Shown here: positions 1-9,182 of the stretch, in pieces | How the letters are laid out: each line of letters opens with the position of its first letter | Numbering within the stretch: position 1 is the stretch's first letter | DNA from: CAYUQT01 sp964596165 | Lineage (GTDB): Bacteria; Planctomycetota; Phycisphaerae; UBA1845; JAFGLZ01 | Length of the DNA: 64,000 bases | Direction of reading: 5' to 3' | Assembly (NCBI GenBank): GCA_964596165.1 | Contig: CAZQTW010000031.1 | Span: forward strand, 6,285 to 70,284 | Program-made: the position numbers and the translations under genes | The notes under the pieces: generated by a model | Told to the model about the DNA's origin: nothing | Databases searched by the model: none | Seen by the model: only the letters and a program-made list of their open reading frames with translations

Positions 1-503
1 TGTTCTCGTACAAGATCAACGGCCTCGACGGTGACCCGGATGCCGCCTTTGGCCAGATGACCGAAAACCGGTACGAGGATTACCAGGTCGGTGTTCAGTT
101 CGAGTGGCCGGTGGGCAGCCGCAAGAGCCGTGCCCTGCTCAAGCAAGCCAAGCTGCGCTATCAACAAGCGATTACGGGGCGCATGGCCCAAATCGAGAAG
201 ATCATCCTCGACGTCAACAAGGCGGTTCGCGAGTTGGAAACCGCCTGGGACGCCATCGATCCTGCCAGGACCGCGACTCTGGCCGCCGAAGAGAACGTTC
301 GTGCCACCAAGGAACGGGCCGAGCGAAAGAGCCCGGCCGAACTGCAAACCGAATTGAGCGGCCAGGAGCAACTGGCTCAAGCGCGACGAACGTTGCTCAG
401 CGCATTGATCCGCTACAATTTCGCCATCGCCGATCTGGAACGGGCCAAGGGCAGGCTTTTGCCCTACAACAACGTCGTGATTGCCGAACCGGTGTCAGAG
501 TAG
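1..503 (+). CDS. TolC-family outer membrane efflux protein, C-terminal part (5' end outside window)
   Basis: The reading frame is open from base 3 and ends at a TAG at 501-503, leaving about 166 residues. The visible part contains a beta-strand-like stretch (YQVGVQFEWPVG) followed by a long heptad-rich helical region (KQAKLRYQQAITGRMAQIEK, then further helices through QLAQARRTLLSALIRYNFAI). This is the strand/coiled-coil/strand pattern of the second half of TolC-like outer membrane factors, which form the exit duct of RND or ABC exporters. The tail after LERAKGRLL is short, as usual. A membrane protein gene follows at once. The RND pair near 58.9-63.2 kb is too far away to be assigned as its partner. 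The family call rests on pattern and similarity recognised by eye. Confidence 0.75.
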   Translation, partial: FSYKINGLDGDPDAAFGQMTENRYEDYQVGVQFEWPVGSRKSRALLKQAKLRYQQAITGRMAQIEKIILDVNKAVRELETAWDAIDPARTATLAAEENVRATKERAERKSPAELQTELSGQEQLAQARRTLLSALIRYNFAIADLERAKGRLLPYNNVVIAEPVSE

Positions 504-539
504 GCCGTGCCTGCCTTGGGCGAACATTGCGGTTTGCGA

Positions 540-2651
540 ATGACCCGATTTCTCGCCGGTGGCATTGCGGCAGCACTCACCTTAGCCTGCGCTCTACCGG
601 CCGGTGTCCGCGCCGGGCCGGCAGCGGGAATTCCTTTTCTCCTTCACCTTGGCGCGGCAGTTGCCCTCTTCTGGAGTCTTGCCGCGAAGGCCCTTACGCG
701 TCCGCGGTCTCACGTTCAACAAGGGCACTGGCGTGACGAGGCCTCGCTGGGCCTCCAGTGGCTGGCGCTTGGCGGCGGTGTCTTGTGCGCGGTCTTACTG
801 GTGTTCGAGATGACGGTCGCCGGCCTCTTGCGGACAGGGATTGCCGAGCCTGTCGGCCACCCCTTTGAAACCTCGGCGGCGGGACTGCTCGACCTTGCCG
901 CGTTGACCGTGGCCGTGAGCCTGAACGCGTCCACGGGAAAGACGGCGACGCCGCTGTTCTGGTTGTTGATTGCCTCCGCCTGCTGGTCGGCATTGATGAT
1001 CCCCGCGGCGGCCGGGTCAAACGTCGCCGTCACGCGATGGCCTGCCTGGATGCCCTGGTCTCTCTGGGCGTTCATCGGTATGTCCACGGTCTACGTCGCC
1101 TTTGTCACCGTCCAAGAGGTGCTCTTTCGCCGCCGATGCATCCTTGCGTGTCCCGAGCGCCCGGAGGATCTGGTGAGGCCGCATGATACCTGGCCGGGCT
1201 TTCGACCCAGCGCGGCTGCTATCGGCCTGATCATTCTCCCGCTGGGTGCCTATCACGCGGATTCGCCCTTCTGTGCCTTGTTTTCGGCGCTCGCCGGAGC
1301 GGCATCCTTCTGGCTGGCGCACCGTCAGTGGAACTCGAATTTCGCCGACGTGGGCATGGCGCTCGTCACGCTGGCCGTTACCTCGTTCATGCTAGCCTGC
1401 ATTCCGGATTCCGTGGGGGGACCGCTGCTCGACACACGGATGCCCCTTCTCCTGGCCGCGGCGCTTTTCGGACTGTCCCTCATGATCTTCATCTGGCACT
1501 GGTTGCCCAATGTGTGGGACCAGCAACTGCATGACGGATATCCTTGGACCACCACAGGCCGCATGATCCCCGTCACCCGCCGATTCGCGCTGATCGTGGG
1601 CGCCTTCGGGACACTTGTTGGCATGCAATTGGCGATCTGGCCTCAGATCTCCTCCACACGGGATGACACCGTGTCTCGATGGGTCCTCGGCCTGACGGCC
1701 AACGCACTCCTCATCGGTTCCTTGACTCTGGCGGCGAGGCTCTCGCAGAAGAGGCGAGTGGCCTATCTTGCCCTGTTGAGCGTTGTTGTCATGGGGTTCT
1801 TCATTGCAGTCCGGATGCCCGACGGGCGCCTGAAGTATGCGGTTCTCCACCACTGGCCCGTCATGGCCGCCCTGGCGGCGCCCGTGTGTCTCGGCGCCTC
1901 CCGGCTGACCGCCCGAGGTCGATGGCGACCATTCTCCGTTCCCTTGGAGACCGGTGCCGTCATGACGCTACCCGGCCTCGCCGTCGCGGGCCTGATTGTC
2001 ACCGCCTCGCAACCCACCGTGATCCTGTTGGGGAAGGTCGTTCAGTACGACGTGAAGACCCTCCGATTGGCGACCAGCGTTGTCCTGACGTTGCACTATG
2101 CCCTCTGCGCCTGGGTACGCGGACGGAGTACTCTGACTCTCATGGCGGTTGCCGGCTTCAACGCCTCGGTCCTCTTCTGGTGTCTGTCTCGCGGCTTCGG
2201 CCGTGTCGAGCATGCCTATTTCGGCCTGATACCGGTGGGACTCAGCCTGATGGTGTTGGCCTACGCCAACCGAGCGAGGTTTTCGGGCAAGGGATTCCGG
2301 CGGCTAAGGCTCTTCGGGGTGTTCCTTGTCGTGCTGGCTCCCGCCTGGCGGTTTGCATTTCTGGGCAGCGTGCATCCTCCGATACTCACGGCCGTCATGG
2401 TGGCGCTGTGCCTGGGTGCTTTGGGTTTGGCGGCGCTTCTACGAACGCGATTTTTCATCTACGCCGGTCTGGCGGGGGTGGCGGTGGAACTGGCGACGCT
2501 GGCGGTGTACTTACATTCCAACAAGCGTCCGGTTCCCTGGATTGTTGTCGCGGCGCTGGGCGCGGCCGTGTTGATGCTGTGCACGCTCGCCTCGCGGCGC
2601 CGGCATGAGACCTCGCGATGGTTGGAGGCCATCGATCGCTGGGAGGAGTAG
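540..2651 (+). CDS. Large polytopic membrane protein of unknown function
   Basis: About 703 residues, mostly alternating hydrophobic segments (I judge fifteen or more membrane spans) with short charged loops, and a hydrophilic Arg/Glu-rich tail (SRRRHETSRWLEAIDRWEE). The ATG at 540 is preferred because it starts directly with a signal- or TM-like segment (MTRFLAGGIAAALTLACALP). An in-frame GTG at 507, only 3 bases after the preceding stop, would add 11 residues and couple it to the TolC-like gene. No SD-like site decides between them. I recognise no catalytic or transport motif. Close spacing suggests co-transcription with the outer membrane protein upstream, so an envelope role is possible but unproven. 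Confidence 0.7.
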   Translation: MTRFLAGGIAAALTLACALPAGVRAGPAAGIPFLLHLGAAVALFWSLAAKALTRPRSHVQQGHWRDEASLGLQWLALGGGVLCAVLLVFEMTVAGLLRTGIAEPVGHPFETSAAGLLDLAALTVAVSLNASTGKTATPLFWLLIASACWSALMIPAAAGSNVAVTRWPAWMPWSLWAFIGMSTVYVAFVTVQEVLFRRRCILACPERPEDLVRPHDTWPGFRPSAAAIGLIILPLGAYHADSPFCALFSALAGAASFWLAHRQWNSNFADVGMALVTLAVTSFMLACIPDSVGGPLLDTRMPLLLAAALFGLSLMIFIWHWLPNVWDQQLHDGYPWTTTGRMIPVTRRFALIVGAFGTLVGMQLAIWPQISSTRDDTVSRWVLGLTANALLIGSLTLAARLSQKRRVAYLALLSVVVMGFFIAVRMPDGRLKYAVLHHWPVMAALAAPVCLGASRLTARGRWRPFSVPLETGAVMTLPGLAVAGLIVTASQPTVILLGKVVQYDVKTLRLATSVVLTLHYALCAWVRGRSTLTLMAVAGFNASVLFWCLSRGFGRVEHAYFGLIPVGLSLMVLAYANRARFSGKGFRRLRLFGVFLVVLAPAWRFAFLGSVHPPILTAVMVALCLGALGLAALLRTRFFIYAGLAGVAVELATLAVYLHSNKRPVPWIVVAALGAAVLMLCTLASRRRHETSRWLEAIDRWEE

Positions 2652-2743
2652 ACGTCGCCGTCAACCACGATCCGTGATCGACGTCGCGTCTCGATGTTCG
2701 GGGCATGGTTCATGACCGGAACGTATCGGGTTGAGAAGCCATT

Positions 2744-3193
2744 ATGAGAGCCATTGTTCAGCGCGTCAGTTCGGCGGCGGTCCACATTGAGGGAAAGACG
2801 CATTCGTCCATTGGGAAGGGGTTGCTTGTTTACGTCGGCGTCGGTCACGGCGACGACGTGAAGGATCTGGAACTCCTGGTCGACAAGATCTCGCACCTGA
2901 GGATCTTCAGCGATGAGGCGGGCAAGATGAATCTCGATGTGGGTCGGGCGGGCGGCGAAGTCCTGGTTGTCAGCGCCTTCACGGTTCAGGCGGACACCCG
3001 TCGCGGGCGACGGCCTTCGTTCGATGCCGCGGCGCCGCCTCAGGAGGCCGATCCGATGATCCAACGCTTCTGTCGGACGCTGTCCGATCGCGGCCTTACG
3101 GTGAAGACCGGGGTATTCCGCGCCTATATGGACGTGGAGAGCCACAACGATGGGCCGATTTGCATTCTGCTCGACACGAAGCCGCCGGCCTGA
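2744..3193 (+). CDS. dtd: D-aminoacyl-tRNA deacylase (DTD)
   Basis: 149 residues, the normal length for bacterial DTD, which hydrolyses D-amino acids (and glycine) wrongly attached to tRNA. The N-terminus MRAIVQRVSSAAV, the TRRGRRPSFDAAAPP region and the Gly-cisPro motif (NDGPI, G137-P138) are all present. The family's SQFT signature reads SAFT here (residues 77-80), so the usual Gln78 is Ala while Thr80 is kept. The ATG follows a 92-base gap after the membrane protein. It converges on the sugar transferase gene with only 27 bases between the stops. Confidence 0.93.
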   Translation: MRAIVQRVSSAAVHIEGKTHSSIGKGLLVYVGVGHGDDVKDLELLVDKISHLRIFSDEAGKMNLDVGRAGGEVLVVSAFTVQADTRRGRRPSFDAAAPPQEADPMIQRFCRTLSDRGLTVKTGVFRAYMDVESHNDGPICILLDTKPPA

Positions 3194-3220
3194 CGATCGC
3201 ACGGTGAAGGCCCGACGACA

Positions 3221-3886
3221 TCACACCGGCGCGGACGTCCGGGTGTCCTCCAGGCGACAGGCAAATCGCTCTTCTCCCAGCAGGATCACGATGGGCGTCT
3301 TGAACAGGATTTGCAGATCGAGCCACGGACTGAGGTGATGGACATACCAGACGTCCCATCGGATTCGGTCGGGCCAACTGATGGACGCTCCCCCATGAAT
3401 CTGTGCCAGCCCCGTGCATCCCGGCCGTACCCATTGCCGTTGTCGCTCGAAGGTGTCGTATCGTTCCACCTGATCGGGCAGCGTCGGCCGCGGACCGATG
3501 ATCGACATGTCGCCGAGCAGTACATTGACCATCTGCGGCAGTTCATCGATCTTCGTTCGTCGAAGCCACCGTCCCACGCGGGTAATCTCCGGGTGATCGA
3601 GCGGGACCAGCTCCTTCGGATCCGGGGTTCGCCCTCCGCGCATCGTGCGGAACTTCCACAGACGAAACGAGCGTTCATTCAGCCCGATGCGGATCTGCGT
3701 GAAGAAGACGGGCCCGCGACTGGTCAACTTGATTGCCGCCGCCGACACCAACAGCAGCGGACCGAGCACGATCAGACCGATGAGCGCCGCCACAATATCC
3801 GCCAGTCGTTTGACCGGCAAATACCAACCCGTCGGCGGCTTGGCCCCCGATGACCGGTCTGGTTCGACCTTGCTCCGGTCGTTCAT
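3221..3886 (-). CDS. Bacterial sugar transferase (polyprenyl-phosphate glycosyl-1-phosphate transferase)
   Basis: 221 residues with a single hydrophobic segment near residues 28-52 (ADIVAALIGLIVLGPLLLVS), then the family core: RGPVFFTQIRIGLNERSFRLWKFRTM, a KIDELPQMVNVLLGDMSIIGPRP block and a PGCTGLAQI block. These are hallmarks of the small monotopic phosphoglycosyl transferases (PF02397), which move a sugar-1-phosphate onto undecaprenyl phosphate to start exopolysaccharide or O-antigen synthesis at the inner membrane. The conserved DE pair is visible in KIDELPQ. It stands alone here; the only other polysaccharide genes in the window are the WbpD/WbpE-like pair 53 kb away. The donor sugar cannot be told. 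Confidence 0.92.
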   Translation of the reverse strand: MNDRSKVEPDRSSGAKPPTGWYLPVKRLADIVAALIGLIVLGPLLLVSAAAIKLTSRGPVFFTQIRIGLNERSFRLWKFRTMRGGRTPDPKELVPLDHPEITRVGRWLRRTKIDELPQMVNVLLGDMSIIGPRPTLPDQVERYDTFERQRQWVRPGCTGLAQIHGGASISWPDRIRWDVWYVHHLSPWLDLQILFKTPIVILLGEERFACRLEDTRTSAPV

Positions 3887-3989
3887 CTTCGCTCGCTGCT
3901 CCGTCGGACTGGCACTAACCCCGTCGATCTCGTAGGATCAACATAGCCGCCGGACGAACGGGTGCCAAGCGGCGACCGGCGCCAGGACG

Positions 3990-4910
3990 ATGCCCGTGGC
4001 CGAATCCCTGAGCGACTACAGCAAGTATCTCGATCCCAAGGTGCTCGCCGAGATTGCGGGATTGGATCTCCGCGCCCGCCTGGTGGTCGAAGGGTACATC
4101 AGCGGAATGCATCGTTCGCCTTATCGGGGATTCAGCGTGGAGTTCGCCGAACACCGCGAATATACGCAGGGCGACGATCTGAAGCATCTGGATTGGAAGG
4201 TCTTCGGCCGGACCGACAAGTACTACGTCAAACAATACGAAGAGGAGACCAACATGAATGTGGTTCTCCTCCTGGATTGCAGCGAATCCATGAGCTACGG
4301 GTCGGATCCGGCGGGACTGAACAAACATGAGTATGCCACGGCGATCGCCGCCTCGCTCGCGTACCTGGCGCTCCAGCAGCAGGATTCGGTCGGGTTGGCC
4401 ACCTTTGACGAGCAGATCAGCCGGTACGTCCGGCCCAGCAACAACCCCGGCCACTGGAAAACCCTGATTCACGAAATGGAGACGGGCATCGGTCGGCGGA
4501 AGACAACCGTTCGCGGCGTCATTGAGGACCTCGCCGACCGTCTGCCTCGACGCGTGCTCGTGGTCATCCTGAGCGACCTGTTCGCCGATCTCGACGAGGT
4601 CGCCCGAGCCCTGAAACACCTCCGATATCGCCGGCACGAAGCGATCGTGTTCCACGTCATGGATCATGCGGAATTGGAGTTTCCGTTCACCTCGGCCACG
4701 CGGTTCGAAGGCCTCGAGGCCGGCGGCACACTGCTCGTCGAGCCCAAGGCATTGCGGGCTCGGTACCTGGATGAGGTCCGGAGATTCACGTCAACCCTTC
4801 GCGCCCTGTGCCGCGAATTGCGAACGGACTACGAGGTGGTCGATACCTCGCGGCCCCTCAACGCGGTCCTGACCGCCTACTTGGCCACGCGCAACTCGCG
4901 AACCCGGTGA
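3990..4910 (+). CDS. DUF58 / vWA-like protein
   Basis: 306 residues. The N-terminal block (LAEIAGLDLRARLVVEGYISGMHRSPYRGFSVEFAEHREYTQGDDLKHLDWKVFGRTDKYYVKQYEEET, taken in pieces) is the DUF58 signature, and NVVLLLDCSESMSYG carries a DxSxS metal-ion site of the von Willebrand A fold. DUF58 genes usually sit with a MoxR AAA ATPase and BatA-type proteins; here no moxR is adjacent, and the BatA-like gene lies at 48.9-51.1 kb. It is divergent from the sugar transferase. Cytoplasmic, probably a MoxR-associated assembly or chaperone factor by family analogy. Confidence 0.92.
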   Translation: MPVAESLSDYSKYLDPKVLAEIAGLDLRARLVVEGYISGMHRSPYRGFSVEFAEHREYTQGDDLKHLDWKVFGRTDKYYVKQYEEETNMNVVLLLDCSESMSYGSDPAGLNKHEYATAIAASLAYLALQQQDSVGLATFDEQISRYVRPSNNPGHWKTLIHEMETGIGRRKTTVRGVIEDLADRLPRRVLVVILSDLFADLDEVARALKHLRYRRHEAIVFHVMDHAELEFPFTSATRFEGLEAGGTLLVEPKALRARYLDEVRRFTSTLRALCRELRTDYEVVDTSRPLNAVLTAYLATRNSRTR

Positions 4911-5030
4911 AACACCTTATCGCGTGGGTGTTGCCCCATCTGTTTCCACGTACCATCTAGCTTGCTCCACCGTCGAGTTGTAGAATGTCCGCCATATTAT
5001 CTTGATACGAGTCCTATGAGGGTCAGCGTC

Positions 5031-5660
5031 ATGACAGACACACCGGTGGAATCGACGGAAGAATCCCTGGCTCACAAACGGTTGAACGCCGCGGATCGTC
5101 GACGGCAGCTACTGGACGTAGCCAAACGGCTGTTCGCCCAGAACGGTTATCGCAACAGCACCACGGCGAACATCGCCAAGGCGGCGAATGTCACTGAACC
5201 TATCCTCTATCGCCATTTCCGAAGTAAGAAGAACCTTTTCCTCGAAGTGATCAACGAGATCCGGCGCGAAACGCTGGATCAATGGCGCGAGATGGCGGCG
5301 ACGAAGGAGGACCCCCTCGAAGCCTTGCGGCTCATAGCCAGTTCATTCCAATACGCTCTGCAGAAGCACGGGCTGGAATACCGGGTGGCCCATCGAGCAC
5401 TGGCCGAACTCAACGACAAAGACGTCGCTGAAGTGCTCCGCGACTTCTACACGAATGAGGCCGAGTTCTTCACCGAGCTGATCCGGAAGGGTCAGAACAT
5501 AGGACGGTTCCGGACCACGATCGACCCACGACTGGCCGCATGGTGCATCATTCGCCAAGCGGTCGCCTACTCCCTGACCGAGGGGTTGGGTGTCCCGATG
5601 TATCAGGAGCCCGGCCACTACGACCGAGTGGTCGAGGCCACGTTTAGCATGCTCCTCTAG
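5031..5660 (+). CDS. TetR/AcrR-family transcriptional regulator
   Basis: About 209 residues from the ATG at 5031; an in-frame ATG at 5016 would add five. The N-terminal helix-turn-helix reads RRRQLLDVAKRLFAQNGY...TTANIAKAANVTEPILYRHFRSKKNLFLEVI, a clear TetR DNA-binding domain, followed by an all-helical ligand domain. The neighbours are DUF58 (upstream, same strand, 120-base gap) and a Tat-exported Gfo/Idh/MocA protein 73 bases downstream, so either could be a target. I found no convincing palindromic operator in the 4911-5030 gap. The ligand is unknown. Confidence 0.9.
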   Translation: MTDTPVESTEESLAHKRLNAADRRRQLLDVAKRLFAQNGYRNSTTANIAKAANVTEPILYRHFRSKKNLFLEVINEIRRETLDQWREMAATKEDPLEALRLIASSFQYALQKHGLEYRVAHRALAELNDKDVAEVLRDFYTNEAEFFTELIRKGQNIGRFRTTIDPRLAAWCIIRQAVAYSLTEGLGVPMYQEPGHYDRVVEATFSMLL

Positions 5661-5733
5661 GCCGACAGCCGTCTCCCGGATCGATCAGGAGTCCGATGGG
5701 CGTGCGGCGTTCACGCAAGAAGGGGTTCCAAGC

Positions 5734-7029
5734 ATGAAACGGACTTCTGGGCCGACACGTCGGCAGTTTCTTCGGAATGCGGCGGGTTCGGCGGCTGCGG
5801 TCGCCGCGCCTTACGTCATCACGAGCGCGGCCTTGGGCAATGCCGAAAAGGCACCGGCAAACAGTCGCATCGTCATGGGCTTCATCGGCACGGGTGGAAT
5901 GGGCAACCATCATCTGCCCGGCATGCTGGGGGAAAGGCGAGTTCAGGTGGTCGCCGTCTGCGACGTTGACCAAGACCATCGCGACAAGACGGCCGCCCGA
6001 GTCGGCAAGGACTGCAAGACCTACGCCGACTTTCGCGACCTCCTGGACCGGCCGGACATCGACGCCGTGTTTATCGCCACGCCCGATCACTGGCACGCCC
6101 TCGTCGCCGTCGCCGCCTGCAAGGCGGGCAAGGACATCTACTGCGAAAAACCGATGACGCTGACCATCGAAGAGGGCCGTGCGATGGTCCGTGCCGTTCG
6201 GCGATACAACCGGGTCTGTCAAATCGGGAGCCAGCAACGGTCGGGACGTGAGTTCTGGCAGGCTTGCATGCTGGCTCGGAACGGATACCTGGGCGACATC
6301 TATACCGTGTACTCCGGTCTGCCCGGCGGGCCCGCGGGGGGCTGGGCCGACGTAACCGATCCGCCGCCGTCGCTCGATTGGAACTTCTGGCTCGGTCCGG
6401 CGCCGTGGAAGCCTTACACCTCGCCGCGCTGCCACGGCAACTTCCGCTGGTTCTATGACTATTCCGGCGGCACGATGACCGACTGGGGCGCCCACCACAA
6501 CGATACCGCCCAATGGGGATTGGGCACCGACCTGACCGGACCCATCCATGTCGACGGGCACGGCGAATTCCCTAAGGACGGGTTGTATGAGACCGCCACC
6601 AGTTTTCGGGTCACCTATACCTATGCCCACGGCGTCAAGCTCGTCTGCTCGACCGTCGACCACGGGACGAAGTTCGTGGGGACCCGGGGGTGGGTTCACG
6701 TTGATCGTGGCTTCATCCAGGCACACCCGCCGTCATTGCTCAAAGAGGACTTCAAGAATGCCCCCATTCGCCTGGATGACAGTCACCTCAAGCACGGCGA
6801 CAATTGGATGGCCCACAAGCTCAACTTCCTCGATTGCGTCGAGAGTCGTCGCAAACCGATCGCCGACGTCGAGGTCGGCCACCGGACGATTACGATGTCG
6901 CATTTGGGTGTGATATCGATGCGATTGGGCCGGCCGCTCCGGTGGGATCCCGATCGTGAGCTGATCCTTGGTGACGACGAAGCAGCCCGGTGGGTTCGCA
7001 GACCGATGCGAGCGCCGTGGAGGCTGTGA
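5734..7029 (+). CDS. Tat-exported Gfo/Idh/MocA-family oxidoreductase
   Basis: 431 residues from the ATG at 5734. The start is chosen because it gives a twin-arginine signal (TRRQFLRNAAGSAAAVAAPYV). The mature protein begins with a Rossmann motif (VMGFIGTGGMGNHH) and has the family dinucleotide-binding/catalytic EKP motif (DIYCEKPMTLT), then DWNFWLGPAPW and a GGTMTDWGAHHNDTAQW block typical of the planctomycete-type exported members. These enzymes oxidise or reduce sugars and sugar derivatives with tightly bound NAD(P). The substrate is unknown. Export by Tat fits folding with cofactor in the cytoplasm. A second member of the family lies at 34845-36284. Confidence 0.9.
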   Translation: MKRTSGPTRRQFLRNAAGSAAAVAAPYVITSAALGNAEKAPANSRIVMGFIGTGGMGNHHLPGMLGERRVQVVAVCDVDQDHRDKTAARVGKDCKTYADFRDLLDRPDIDAVFIATPDHWHALVAVAACKAGKDIYCEKPMTLTIEEGRAMVRAVRRYNRVCQIGSQQRSGREFWQACMLARNGYLGDIYTVYSGLPGGPAGGWADVTDPPPSLDWNFWLGPAPWKPYTSPRCHGNFRWFYDYSGGTMTDWGAHHNDTAQWGLGTDLTGPIHVDGHGEFPKDGLYETATSFRVTYTYAHGVKLVCSTVDHGTKFVGTRGWVHVDRGFIQAHPPSLLKEDFKNAPIRLDDSHLKHGDNWMAHKLNFLDCVESRRKPIADVEVGHRTITMSHLGVISMRLGRPLRWDPDRELILGDDEAARWVRRPMRAPWRL

Positions 7030-7167
7030 GAACACCCCGATACCAAGACTCGATAGGACCGGGCAATGGGGACTCGATGGTTGAACCCTGTCGTGGCAGA
7101 AGTGCGCCGTCAGCGAGCTCCTCCGGTGCGGCCTTCGGACTGCTCCGCATGGCGGTCGCGAGCGGTG

Positions 7168-9114
7168 CTACCGCCGGAGTTCGAAGGCCCCCATGTCCGG
7201 GGCGACGCCTTGCGGAACGGGCGTGCCTTCGATATCGGCCTTGATGCCGACATCGGTGCCGGCGTCGACGCACGGCGACCGCGGCGTCAGATGGAAATCC
7301 CTTCCGGCCGGATCGACCCACAACGGTTTGGCGACGATCGAGTTCGGCTCCGTGTTCCACTCGGACTGGTAGGCGCCAAACTGGGCCATGGCGTAACTCT
7401 TGCCCTGAATGCTGATCATCGTGCCCTCGGCCTGATACCAGCAATTGTGGTTCATCGTCAGGGCGTTGATTTGGGCCTTGGTCCAACCCGGGGCGTAAAA
7501 GGCGTTGCCTTTGGCCTCGAAGAAGATGTTGTTGCGGATCACAAAGTCGCGGATGGCGGCGGGGCTGTTGTAGAAACAGAGGTGCCGTCCGCTCGGGTCG
7601 GGCCGTTGGGCATGCCCCCAGCAGTGCCCGGCGTTGTAACAGGTGTTGTTCTCGAAGCGAATGTGGTGGGTCTCCGAGTCCTCCGGGCGATTCCAATACT
7701 CAAAGGAGTACTCACAATTCCAGATGACGTTGTTGCGATACGTGATGTTGTACTGCCGGGTATGGGGTCCGCTGCTTTGGTGAGTGAGGGCCGCGTCATA
7801 GATTTCCCACAACCGACATCGCTCGACGAGACAATCGTGAGCGTTGGCCCAGAACTCGATGCCGTTGCCGAATCGGACGGTCTTGTCGCCGCCCATCTGG
7901 TTGGCCCCGCCGATGAAAGACAGGTCACAGTCGCGCACGATGATATGATGCGTATTCGCCCCGCCGATGCCGTGCGCGCCGCCGTATTTTAGCGCGAGGT
8001 TCTCGTAAATGACGTAACTGCGGTTGCTCTCGTCGATGATATGGGCATGAAGCGCGCATTCGATGTCGGAATAATGGGAGCCGGGATTCCCGGCTGAGTA
8101 CAGTCTGACGAGATGCCGCTCCTGGTCGTACCAGAACCTGCCCTGTGCGGTGAGGTCCGATTCCTTGAACACTTTGACCCCACACGAGGCCTCTTTGTCG
8201 AAGATCAGATTGCCTACATCGCAGGGGATCAGGCCCTCGCCGTCGCACGCGGCGAAACTCAGGCTGTCGATGTGAAGTGTCGAACCGGCGGGCAGGCTTC
8301 CGCCCAAACAGAAGTCCAGCCGCGCGTCGTCGGCCGAAATGGTGGTCCGGTAGTAACTGCTGTAGGTTCGCCACGTCCGGTCGACGCGATGCCGCCGCGG
8401 CCACGAGACCGAACCATAGCTGTCCCACGGCGGACCGTTCTTAATCAACACGGGCGGATGGAGGTCGAACGGCGTGGTGCACTTGGCGCGAAAGGTCAGC
8501 CGGTACCACGAGCCGCCGGCCACTCGAAGCGGGCCCGTGTAGAACTGGATGTCCGAGGCGGCCTTACCGTTCGACATGCAGCGCATGCGATACGCGGCGG
8601 GCGGAGAGTCAGGCTCCGAGGTATCGCGCGCGCCGTCAGCCGAGGCGCCATGTTCGTAGTACAGGCCCCAACCCGACGCATCCGTCGAGAAGCTGGGGTT
8701 GGCGAGTTGTTCGGCGCCGACCTTCGGGTTAGGCTCGAGAGTCGACCAGATATTCCGCCCCTCGTCTCTCCAATCGCCCGGCCGGCTCTTCTTGATCGAG
8801 CCCAGCAGAACGGGCTTGTCCCCGACGCCGTACGCCCCATAGGTGATGTATCCGGACGAATCGCCGCTGCGAGGGACCAGTTGACCGCGCCACGCGTCAC
8901 CCCGGCGAAACAGGACTGTGTCGCCCGGTTTGAGCGGCGCGGTGTTCACCCGGGCCATGGTCTGCCAGGCCGTCGCCGGGGTCTTCCCGTCCGCGACATC
9001 CGACCCCTGACTTGAAACGTAGTAGGTTGTCGCGAACGCGGAGACCGAGACAAAGCCAGCGATCGTCAACACCGCAAAGGAAACGTCCGCAACCGCACTG
9101 CATTTGTTTAGCAT
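7168..9114 (-). CDS. Secreted right-handed parallel beta-helix protein
   Basis: 648 residues from the ATG at 9114, which gives a plausible signal peptide (AVLTIAGFVSVSAFATTYYV, cleavage after AFA). The segment TTYYVSSQGSDVADGKTPATAW is the usual opening of exported beta-helix proteins. Later repeated patterns such as YVIYENLALKYGGAHGIG, HIIVRDCDLSFIGG, CLVERCRLWEIY, ITYRNNVIWNCEYSF and IRFENNTCYNAGH are turns of a right-handed beta-helix of the kind found in pectate lyases and other polysaccharide lyases. A beta-sandwich-like domain (residues about 140-260) is inserted near the start. Catalytic residues cannot be assigned, so lyase activity is a guess. A longer in-frame start at 9324 would overlap the upstream gene and is rejected. 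Confidence 0.8.
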   Translation of the reverse strand: MLNKCSAVADVSFAVLTIAGFVSVSAFATTYYVSSQGSDVADGKTPATAWQTMARVNTAPLKPGDTVLFRRGDAWRGQLVPRSGDSSGYITYGAYGVGDKPVLLGSIKKSRPGDWRDEGRNIWSTLEPNPKVGAEQLANPSFSTDASGWGLYYEHGASADGARDTSEPDSPPAAYRMRCMSNGKAASDIQFYTGPLRVAGGSWYRLTFRAKCTTPFDLHPPVLIKNGPPWDSYGSVSWPRRHRVDRTWRTYSSYYRTTISADDARLDFCLGGSLPAGSTLHIDSLSFAACDGEGLIPCDVGNLIFDKEASCGVKVFKESDLTAQGRFWYDQERHLVRLYSAGNPGSHYSDIECALHAHIIDESNRSYVIYENLALKYGGAHGIGGANTHHIIVRDCDLSFIGGANQMGGDKTVRFGNGIEFWANAHDCLVERCRLWEIYDAALTHQSSGPHTRQYNITYRNNVIWNCEYSFEYWNRPEDSETHHIRFENNTCYNAGHCWGHAQRPDPSGRHLCFYNSPAAIRDFVIRNNIFFEAKGNAFYAPGWTKAQINALTMNHNCWYQAEGTMISIQGKSYAMAQFGAYQSEWNTEPNSIVAKPLWVDPAGRDFHLTPRSPCVDAGTDVGIKADIEGTPVPQGVAPDMGAFELRR

Positions 9115-9182
9115 CAGGATCGCTCCGATAACCACGGGGGTCGGACTCCGACGGACCGCCCCCGAATCCTGCGAACTCCGCG

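Noticed and set aside
4911..5030. Promoter or TetR operator upstream of the regulator
   Set aside because: AT-rich stretch (CATATTATCTTGATAC) exists but no box spacing or palindrome convinced me.
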